A stretch of 18,568 bases of DNA from Sphaerochaeta sp. UBA5849 (GTDB lineage: Bacteria; Spirochaetota; Spirochaetia; Sphaerochaetales; Sphaerochaetaceae). Shown here piece by piece: positions 1 through 5,104 of this stretch. Both the position numbers and the translations under genes were made by a program. The notes below the pieces were generated by a model, which ran no database searches, was not told the origin of the DNA, and saw nothing but the letters and a program-made list of their open reading frames with translations. The stretch's first letter is position 1. The number at the start of each line of letters is the position of its first letter. The stretch lies in NCBI GenBank assembly GCA_002432715.1, contig DJGJ01000046.1, positions 38,403 to 56,970 of the forward strand. Reading direction: 5' to 3'.

Positions 1-39
1 TTGAGGCAAGAGCCCTGCATTGCATCCGGTTGCAGAAGA

Positions 40-60
40 TTGGGAATGCAGCGTTCCCAA
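40..60. repeat. Inverted repeat, possible hairpin
   Basis: Arms TTGGGAA (40-46) and TTCCCAA (54-60) are perfect complements around a 7-nt loop. It lies upstream of the toxin-antitoxin promoter. No T-run follows on the plus strand, so it is not a convincing intrinsic terminator there. It may mark the end of a gene lying left of the window. The first 110 nt otherwise show no recognisable gene. Confidence 0.35.
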
Positions 61-114
61 ATAAAAAGCGGGACACAGCTGACTGGTCGGACTTTGCAGT
101 AGTGGAGTTTCTTG

Positions 115-143
115 TTGAAATATATTTCATAATGAATTATACT
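115..143 (+). promoter_or_regulatory. Promoter and candidate HigA operator for higBA
   Basis: A sigma70-like promoter can be read as TTGAAA (115-120), a 17-nt spacer and TATACT (138-143). A perfect palindrome ATAAT-GA-ATTAT (129-140) covers the end of the spacer and the start of the -10 box. Toxin-antitoxin antitoxins of the HigA family bind palindromes in their own promoter, so this is the natural operator candidate. The predicted transcription start falls at about 150, the same position as the conserved toxin start codon. Confidence 0.5.
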
Positions 144-149
144 TCGACC

Positions 150-437
150 ATGATCAGATCCTTCAGTGATTCGAGAACAGAACATGCATACCACCGATTG
201 TTCGACAAACGCCTTCCTCAGGATGTCGCAAAACGCATCTACCTGAAGTTGAAAAGCTTGGATTCTGCACTGACGATCAATGACGTACGAATTCCTCCAA
301 GCAATCACTTGGAATTATTGCTCGGATGCGGTCTTCAACGTTACAGCATCAGGGCAAATAATCAATGGAGGATTTGTTTTACATGGAAAGAAGAAACAGC
401 GGAAGCTTGGGATGTCCAGCTTGTCGATTATCACTGA
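150..437 (+). CDS. higB: HigB-type toxin of the RelE/ParE superfamily
   Basis: A 95-aa toxin of the HigB (plasmid maintenance killer) family. These proteins are ribosome-dependent mRNA endonucleases with a compact RelE fold, held inactive by the antitoxin encoded next door. The N-terminal MIRSF, the central RIPPSNHLELL, the YSIRANNQWRICFTW block (about residues 65-79) and the C-terminal VQLVDYH match the family from end to end, and the length is normal. I chose the ATG at 150 because the family begins with MIRSF. The frame is open back to 30, but those residues do not fit the family, and the predicted promoter covers the alternative ATG at 132. No Shine-Dalgarno precedes 150, so translation may be leaderless or weak. 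The antitoxin gene follows after 23 nt. Confidence 0.9.
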   Translation: MIRSFSDSRTEHAYHRLFDKRLPQDVAKRIYLKLKSLDSALTINDVRIPPSNHLELLLGCGLQRYSIRANNQWRICFTWKEETAEAWDVQLVDYH

Positions 438-460
438 TGAAGAAAAGGAGGCGAAGTACA

Positions 461-781
461 ATGGATGATGAATACACACTGGCTCCTGTAACCATCGGAG
501 AATACTTGAGGACTGAGTGGCTCCAGCCCCTGGGATTGTCAGCTTACAGAGTGGCAAAGGATATCGGCATCACAGCGGGTGCAATGCTGAATATTCTCAA
601 TGGGAAAAGAAACATGTCCCTCGATACTGCATGGCGTCTAGCCCATTATTTTGGAATGTCCAGGAATTATTTCATCAATCTGCAGAATGCTCTCGAGTCT
701 GATGCCAAAGAGGAAGAGTATCAGAAAACGATTGCCACACTGCCGGTATATGACCGCATGTCAATGGTATGTGAAGAGTAG
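461..781 (+). CDS. higA: HigA-type antitoxin, XRE-family HTH
   Basis: A 106-aa antitoxin and DNA-binding repressor of the HigA family. Residues 7-26 (LAPVTIGEYLRTEWLQPLGL) resemble the family's typical start, which reads roughly HPGEIL..EFL.PLGLS. An XRE helix-turn-helix follows (about 27-66, AYRVAKDIGIT to LAHYFGMS), and the C-terminal helix would cover the toxin. The start at 461 has a strong ribosome-binding site (AAGGAGG, 445-451), in contrast to the toxin, which fits the need for antitoxin excess. The frame is open upstream to 365, but that stretch overlaps higB and lacks family similarity. The pair is expected to be one transcript repressed by HigA or the HigA-HigB complex at the palindrome at 129-140. 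Confidence 0.9.
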   Translation: MDDEYTLAPVTIGEYLRTEWLQPLGLSAYRVAKDIGITAGAMLNILNGKRNMSLDTAWRLAHYFGMSRNYFINLQNALESDAKEEEYQKTIATLPVYDRMSMVCEE

Positions 782-812
782 TACCAACAGGTACAAGAAA
801 AGAGGATATAAC

Positions 813-843
813 AAAAAGTGGGACTGTCTCATCTGATCCCGCT
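813..843 (-). terminator. Intrinsic terminator, minus strand
   Basis: Reading the minus strand, AGCGGGA (843-837) pairs with TCCCACT (823-817) through one G-U pair, and TTTTT follows (817-813). It closes the decayed ketopantoate-reductase-like fragment. The stem resembles the one at 3694-3719, also read on the minus strand. It lies just after higA, but the plus strand lacks a T-run. Confidence 0.5.
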
Positions 844-1040
844 TCTTGCATGAAAGCCGTTCTGCATGGTGACCAAAACAGTCCGTCCTTTGTAAGATAG
901 GTACAAAGAAAGGTGGCCACCTTGCGGTTCTCCAGTTGTTTGGTCAAGAGGAAGATCAGGTCGTAGGTCCCCTGCATCTGCTCGGGCAACCGTGCTTTCA
1001 CCGGTACACTGAAATCGGCCTTTCCTACGATGCGAGCCCC
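829..1040 (-). pseudogene. Ketopantoate reductase-like (ApbA/PanE) gene fragment, frameshifted
   Basis: The minus strand encodes GARIVGKADFSVPVKA, then YDLIFLLTKQLENRKVATF, then KDG (1040 down to about 882). After a one-base shift near 881 it continues as VLVTMQNG (to about 856). This order is the middle part of ApbA/PanE-type 2-dehydropantoate 2-reductases: the segment after the nucleotide-binding start, the D-L-hydrophobic-TK strand, and the T/V-V-x-x-x-QNG loop. The Rossmann glycine motif and the C-terminal catalytic domain are both missing, an in-frame TAA lies just upstream (1041-1043), and the shifted frame stops at 829. It is therefore a dead internal fragment. The family call comes from motif recognition only. 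Confidence 0.6.
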
Positions 1041-1133
1041 TTATATGGCTGTAAGCGTACCGAGACGGCCTGCTTGAGGCAGGAGATGAGCAAAAGCCGA
1101 CAACAAAATCTTTTTTCACATAATCATCCAAAG

Positions 1134-1147
1134 TTGATTCTAATCAA
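1134..1147. promoter_or_regulatory. Palindromic operator candidate, copy 1 (metal locus)
   Basis: TTGATT-CT-AATCAA is a perfect 6-2-6 palindrome 63 nt upstream of the small protein that opens the metal ATPase unit. With flanks it reads AAGTTGATTctAATCAATTA, identical to copy 2 at 3365-3378 except for the two central bases. A possible -10 (TACTGT, 1170-1175) begins 22 nt after the palindrome, the same spacing as the possible -10 at copy 2. A metal-responsive repressor of the Fur or ArsR type is a reasonable guess; no regulator gene is present in the window. Confidence 0.6.
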
Positions 1148-1210
1148 TTATTCTTTCTCCTTTCGATGCTACTGTACTGCTGTAACAGAGAGAAAAAAGG
1201 AGATCACACT

Positions 1211-1543
1211 ATGTCAAATACTACAACGTTTACCACTGCAAAGAAGCAATATCTCAAGGTTCTGAAACAATATGTTCCCATTGTAGACCGTGTTCACGGG
1301 TCCAATCACCCTGAATTTCATGATGTACGCCAGACCTTCGAGGCAATGGTCCAAAAGATCGAGCAGGCAGGTGCAAAGCATCCTGCATTGCAGCAGGAGT
1401 TTGCCTTGCTGAGGACCATCACCGACAATTACACCATCCCCCAGGATGTGTGTGAGACCTATGAGGCGGTATATCACATGCTGTCACAACTCGATGAAGC
1501 ATACACAAAAGGAGCAGGCGATGCAGAAATTCATACTAGGTAG
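1211..1543 (+). CDS. Small helical protein with histidine motif, co-encoded with metal ATPase
   Basis: A 110-aa soluble, probably all-helical protein. I recognise no named domain. The notable feature is RVHGSNHPEFHDVR (about residues 27-40), with histidines at 29, 33 and 37 spaced every fourth residue plus a glutamate at 35, a plausible metal-ligand arrangement. The ATG at 1211 has a good ribosome-binding site (AAAGGAGA, 1196-1203); the frame is open upstream but has no initiation signal there. Its 3' end overlaps the ATPase start by 23 nt, so the two are translationally coupled and probably act together, perhaps as metal sensor, chaperone or ATPase partner. That role is inference from position and motif. 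The palindrome at 1134-1147 probably controls both genes. Confidence 0.75.
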   Translation: MSNTTTFTTAKKQYLKVLKQYVPIVDRVHGSNHPEFHDVRQTFEAMVQKIEQAGAKHPALQQEFALLRTITDNYTIPQDVCETYEAVYHMLSQLDEAYTKGAGDAEIHTR

Positions 1544-3368
1544 AAAGAACCATATAACCATCATAAGTGCAATCCTGATCATCCTCGGCTTTACCAGTGA
1601 GCTGGCGTTTCACCAAGAACAGATGGCTATGTGGTCGCTCATGCTTGCCTCGGTGCTTGGAGCTGCTCCGATCGCCATCCAAGCCTATCAAGCACTGAGG
1701 GTCAAGGTTGTCAGCATCGATGTGCTGGTAACGCTGGCGGTCGCAGGTGCCTTTATCATCAGGAACTTTGAAGAATCAGCAATTGTCACATTCCTGTTCT
1801 TGTTCGGCTCGTATCTGGAGCAGCGTACGCTGCAGAAAACCCGATCGGCGATCAAGGAATTGACTGAGATGGCGCCCGAGAGTGCCTTGAAGCTGAGCGA
1901 GAGCGGAGAGTTTGAGGAAGTAGCCGTCGATGAAGTCGATGTCGGTGATACACTCCTTGTCAAAACAGGTGCGAAGGTTCCCGTCGATGGTACCGTCCTT
2001 ACCGGCGAAGGCCATATCAACGAAGCGAGCATCACCGGTGAGGCCGTGCCTGTCGGCAAGAGGAAGGGCTCGCAGGTATTTGCCGGAACCATTCTGGAAA
2101 ATGGGACTCTGCAAGTCGTTGCCGACCGGGTGGGAGAGGATACCACCTTTGGAAGGATTATCGAGTTGGTCGAGGAGGCCCAGGACTCAAAGTCGGAGGC
2201 CGAGCGTTTCATCGACCGGTTCTCAAAGTATTACACTCCCGCCGTCCTGATACTTTCCACGCTTGTATGGATATTCTCACAGGATATTGAACTTGCCATC
2301 ACCATTCTGGTGCTCGGTTGCCCAGGTGCCTTGGTGATCGGAGTTCCCGTCTCCAATGTCGCAGGCATTGGCAACGGTGCACGCCATGGCGTGCTGCTCA
2401 AGGGCAGTGAAGTCATTCACGATTTCAGCAGGGTCGACACCATCGTCTTTGACAAGACAGGAACGCTGACTGAAGGAAATCCCTCTGTTGCAGACACAAA
2501 CTACTATGTCTCCGATATCCGGAAAACCTTGGGCTATCTGTCGAGCGTAGAAAGAGAATCAGACCATCCATTGGCCAAGGCGATCGTTCAGCATTTGGGT
2601 CCTGTCGATACCTTTGCTGTACAGAAGACCGATGTGGTGGCGGGCGGGGGCATTGTAGCCGAGGTGGACGGTCACACGGTTGCCGTCGGTAATGTAGGCT
2701 TGATGGAGCAGCAGGGAGTGCCCCTGGCTGAGAAGGTCCGCAAAGATATTGAGCGTTTTGAAGCGATGGGAAACTCGCTTGTGTTGACATCCGTTGACGG
2801 TGAGCTTCATGTTTTGATGGGAATCCGCGACCAAATACGCGAGGGTGTGAAGAGCCATCTGCAAAAGATGAAGAAACTGGGGGTCAAGCACTTGGTAGTC
2901 CTCTCCGGAGACAACCAGGGGACGGTGGACTTGGTGTCAAAACAGCTGGGTTTGACACAGGCTCACGGTCACATGTTGCCCCAGGACAAGGCAGCGTTCA
3001 TCAAGAAGCTGCAGGCGGAAGGTCGAATGGTTGCTTTTGTGGGTGACGGGGTGAACGACAGTCCCTCGCTCGCCTTGGCCCAAATCGGCATTGCCATGGG
3101 CAGCGGTACCGATGTAGCCATCGAAACGTCGGATGTGGTGCTGATGAATTCAGACTTCAGCCGCCTTCCCCACGCCCTGGGCTTGGCAAAAGCTACGGCA
3201 CGCAACATGCGCCAGAATATTGCAATCGCAGTGGGAGTGGTGCTGATTCTCTTGGCGAGTGTGTTTTTCAGTGAGTGGATGAATATGTCCATCGGAATGT
3301 TGGTGCATGAGGCAAGCATTCTTGTGGTGATTCTCAACGGAATGCGCCTACTTCACTACCGAAGTTGA
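1521..3368 (+). CDS. Heavy-metal P1B-type ATPase with CPG motif
   Basis: A 615-aa metal-transporting P-type ATPase that should pump a transition metal across the inner membrane using ATP. Visible elements: N-terminal membrane helices (about 12-100), actuator motif TGEAVP (172-177), membrane motif CPG (267-269), phosphorylation site DKTGT with Asp311, the P1B-specific HP of ESDHP (349-350), GDGVNDS (508-514), and a last helix with HEAS (596-599). No N-terminal HMA domain is present; a separate HMA protein is encoded downstream. The CPG replaces the common CPC, SPC or CPH ion motif, and HEAS recalls the HEGGT of cobalt/iron P1B-4 pumps, so the metal cannot be assigned. The ATG at 1521 has AAGGAG at 1509-1514 and lies inside the preceding gene; its stop codon lies inside the second palindrome. 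Confidence 0.9.
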   Translation: MQKFILGRKNHITIISAILIILGFTSELAFHQEQMAMWSLMLASVLGAAPIAIQAYQALRVKVVSIDVLVTLAVAGAFIIRNFEESAIVTFLFLFGSYLEQRTLQKTRSAIKELTEMAPESALKLSESGEFEEVAVDEVDVGDTLLVKTGAKVPVDGTVLTGEGHINEASITGEAVPVGKRKGSQVFAGTILENGTLQVVADRVGEDTTFGRIIELVEEAQDSKSEAERFIDRFSKYYTPAVLILSTLVWIFSQDIELAITILVLGCPGALVIGVPVSNVAGIGNGARHGVLLKGSEVIHDFSRVDTIVFDKTGTLTEGNPSVADTNYYVSDIRKTLGYLSSVERESDHPLAKAIVQHLGPVDTFAVQKTDVVAGGGIVAEVDGHTVAVGNVGLMEQQGVPLAEKVRKDIERFEAMGNSLVLTSVDGELHVLMGIRDQIREGVKSHLQKMKKLGVKHLVVLSGDNQGTVDLVSKQLGLTQAHGHMLPQDKAAFIKKLQAEGRMVAFVGDGVNDSPSLALAQIGIAMGSGTDVAIETSDVVLMNSDFSRLPHALGLAKATARNMRQNIAIAVGVVLILLASVFFSEWMNMSIGMLVHEASILVVILNGMRLLHYRS

Positions 3369-3378
3369 TTTGAATCAA
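3365..3378. promoter_or_regulatory. Palindromic operator candidate, copy 2 (metal locus)
   Basis: TTGATT-TG-AATCAA repeats the palindrome of 1134-1147 with the same flanks (AAG before, TTA after). It overlaps the stop codon of the ATPase gene and lies 62 nt before the HMA chaperone start. This suggests the chaperone has its own promoter under the same regulator as the ATPase unit. No protein similarity explains the conservation, because copy 1 is intergenic. Confidence 0.6.
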
Positions 3379-3397
3379 TTACGAAAAAAAATAATCT

Positions 3398-3416
3398 TGG
3401 TATGCTAGCCATACCA
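3398..3416. promoter_or_regulatory. Second inverted repeat with extended -10 before the HMA chaperone
   Basis: TGGTATG-CTAGC-CATACCA has perfect 7-bp arms around 5 nt. Its left arm contains an extended -10-like sequence, TGGTATGCT (3398-3406). It could be a second operator overlapping the promoter, or a hairpin at the 5' end of the mRNA. No equivalent is seen before the ATPase unit. Confidence 0.45.
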
Positions 3417-3440
3417 TACAATGAAAGGAGTCAACATACT

Positions 3441-3668
3441 ATGAAAAAACTTACCATCCAGCTGCAGACACTGACTTGTCCGTCCTGCATGCAAAAGATT
3501 GAGAATGCAACCAAAGCACTGCAAGGAGTGCAGAAGGAGAGTGTGAAGGTTCTGTTCAACGCTAGCAAAGTCAAGCTTGACTTTGATGACTCTGTCATCA
3601 CCTCTGAAGCAATCGAGCAGGCCATCACCACGTTGGGTTATGAGGTGAAGAATTCACAAGTCAAATAA
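3441..3668 (+). CDS. HMA-domain metal chaperone (CopZ-like)
   Basis: A 75-aa single-domain heavy-metal-associated protein with the ferredoxin-like fold. The metal-binding loop is LTCPSCMQKIE, near residue 12, giving the two cysteines of the CxxC motif. It also shows the family's later VKVLFNASKVKLDFDD strand and the C-terminal ITTLGYEV. It would carry a soft metal such as Cu(I), or possibly Zn, in the cytoplasm and deliver it to the ATPase, which lacks its own HMA domain. The ATG at 3441 follows AAAGGAG (3424-3430). The frame is open upstream to 3402, but that stretch is the promoter region. It probably has its own promoter under the palindrome at 3365-3378. It is convergent with the xdh operon. 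Confidence 0.88.
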   Translation: MKKLTIQLQTLTCPSCMQKIENATKALQGVQKESVKVLFNASKVKLDFDDSVITSEAIEQAITTLGYEVKNSQVK

Positions 3669-3690
3669 ATCCAGGATGGAAAGCAACAAG

Positions 3691-3719
3691 AAAAACGGGA
3701 CTGCTTACGCAATCCCGTT
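3691..3719 (-). terminator. Intrinsic terminator of the xdh operon
   Basis: On the minus strand AACGGGA (3719-3713) pairs with TCCCGTT (3700-3694), with a 12-nt loop, and the run of T continues to 3691. It begins 5 nt after the stop of the 2Fe-2S subunit gene. The plus strand side ends in CCCGTTCATTG, without a T-run, so it is a poor terminator for the convergent chaperone gene. Confidence 0.75.
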
Positions 3720-3724
3720 CATTG

Positions 3725-4213
3725 TCAGCCTTTCTTCTGCTCAATACGCTTCTTCTGTGTCTTTTCGATAGCATCGACTATGTGTTCATAGCCGGTGCAT
3801 CGGCAGAGGTTGCCGGAGATCTGTCTGCGAATCTCCTCGCGGGTGGAAGGGCTGTCCTTCTCAATGATGGGAATGGAAGCCATGATGAAGCCGGGGGTGC
3901 AGAAACCGCATTGCACCGCTCCCTCATCGATGAACGCCTGCTGGATGTCACTGATGGCACCCTTGGTGTCACTGAGGCCTTCGAGGGTCAGGATGGTTTT
4001 TCCCTCTGCCCAGATTGCCATATAGATGCAGGAGTTGAAAGGCTTGCCGTCGATCAGGACGGTGCATGCACCGCATTCACCTACGTCACAGCCGTGCTTG
4101 ATGCTGTCCAAACCAGCTTTGCCACGGAGCATATCTAATAAGGATGAGCGGACATCCACTGAGAAAACCCGCTCTTTTCCGTTGACGATACAGTGTATAT
4201 CTTTATTAGCCAT
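3725..4213 (-). CDS. xdhC: Molybdenum hydroxylase 2Fe-2S subunit (XdhC type)
   Basis: A 162-aa electron-transfer subunit of a xanthine dehydrogenase-family enzyme. It carries two [2Fe-2S] clusters that pass electrons from the molybdenum centre to FAD. The plant-ferredoxin-type cluster uses CDVGECGAC (Cys 42, 47, 50) and Cys62; the second, helical domain has CGFCTPG (102, 105) and CRCTGY (137, 139). All eight ligands are present and the length is typical. Its start overlaps the end of the FAD-subunit gene by 8 nt, so it is the last gene of a three-gene operon, followed by a terminator. The family also includes nicotinate, hypoxanthine and aldehyde oxidising enzymes; the cluster motifs do not separate these. 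Confidence 0.93.
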   Translation of the reverse strand: MANKDIHCIVNGKERVFSVDVRSSLLDMLRGKAGLDSIKHGCDVGECGACTVLIDGKPFNSCIYMAIWAEGKTILTLEGLSDTKGAISDIQQAFIDEGAVQCGFCTPGFIMASIPIIEKDSPSTREEIRRQISGNLCRCTGYEHIVDAIEKTQKKRIEQKKG

Positions 4214-5093
4214 TGATGGTTCCTCCTGCTTTCTCGACTGCCGCCTTCGTTGCTCTTCTTGCCATTTCCTTTACCAGTTGCAAGCGGAATTCCTTGGATG
4301 CACGCCAGCTGGTTCTCGGCTTCACATCGGCCAAGGCTCCCGCAGCCACTACGTCAAGCAGTTGCTCGTTCAGCTCGTGGCCTTGTGCATTCGCCTCGGC
4401 AGTCGTGGAGCGGATGGGAGTCGGGGCGGCAACACCGAAGGCGATGCGTAGGCGGTCGATGTGCTTCTTGTCACGGGAAAGTCTCACATTGACCGAACAG
4501 CCGAGGGTGGCGATGTCCATCGCCTTGCGCATTGCATACTTGATGTAATGGCCGCTGGTGTTCTCATAGTTCTCCTTGGCGATGCGGATGCCGCTCAGCA
4601 TCTCGCCTTCCCTGATGTCCACCTTGCCCGGTCCAAGATTGAACTCGGCATAGGGAAGGAGGCGGATACCGTCAAGACTGGTGATTTCCAGCACTGCATC
4701 GTAAGCCTTCAGCGTGGTTGCACTATCGGCACTGGTCACCCCGTTGCAGATATTGCCGCCGATGGTCCCGATGTTTCGTACCTGCGGCCCGCCGATCTGG
4801 TCGACTGCCTCCCCGAGGACGGGAACATGCTGCTTGATGACCGGATGCATCGAAACATCGGTGAAGCTGGTAAGCGGGCGGATGAGAATCGAGCCATCGT
4901 CCTCAAGGCAGATTCCTCTCAGTTCATCAAGGCAGTAGATGTTGATCAAATCGCAACCGGCAAGCTTTCCTTCGCGAATCTTGATCAGGATGTCACTGCC
5001 TCCGGCAAGCCACAACGCCTGGGGATGCTCCTTTTTCAAGCGCAAGGCTTCTTCCACTGTTGTCGGTTCGTAGAGGTTGTTGAAGTTATACAT
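4206..5093 (-). CDS. xdhB: Molybdenum hydroxylase FAD-binding subunit (XdhB type)
   Basis: A 295-aa FAD-binding subunit that hands electrons from the iron-sulfur clusters to the final acceptor, usually NAD+. The FAD motifs are present: AGGSDILI (30-37) and TIGGNICNGVTSADS (110-124). The C-terminal CO-dehydrogenase-flavoprotein-like domain follows (about 175-285). It starts 11 nt after the stop of the Mo-subunit gene with the ribosome-binding site AAGGAAA, and its end overlaps the 2Fe-2S gene by 8 nt. Subunit order Mo, FAD, FeS matches Escherichia coli xdhABC. No sulfurase-like or cofactor-insertion gene is nearby, so maturation must be supplied elsewhere. Confidence 0.92.
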   Translation of the reverse strand: MYNFNNLYEPTTVEEALRLKKEHPQALWLAGGSDILIKIREGKLAGCDLINIYCLDELRGICLEDDGSILIRPLTSFTDVSMHPVIKQHVPVLGEAVDQIGGPQVRNIGTIGGNICNGVTSADSATTLKAYDAVLEITSLDGIRLLPYAEFNLGPGKVDIREGEMLSGIRIAKENYENTSGHYIKYAMRKAMDIATLGCSVNVRLSRDKKHIDRLRIAFGVAAPTPIRSTTAEANAQGHELNEQLLDVVAAGALADVKPRTSWRASKEFRLQLVKEMARRATKAAVEKAGGTING

Positions 5094-5104
5094 ACACTGT
5101 TTCC

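Noticed and set aside
1688..2212. Minus-strand open frame within the ATPase gene
   Set aside because: Serine/threonine-rich composition is typical of the reverse strand of a P-type ATPase; no initiation signal.
817..3719. Two similar minus-strand terminator stems (817-843 and 3694-3719) as a dispersed repeat
   Set aside because: They share only a short GGGACTG...ATCCCG core with different loops, which ordinary terminators can share by chance; unlike the 9069/18498 pair they are not identical.
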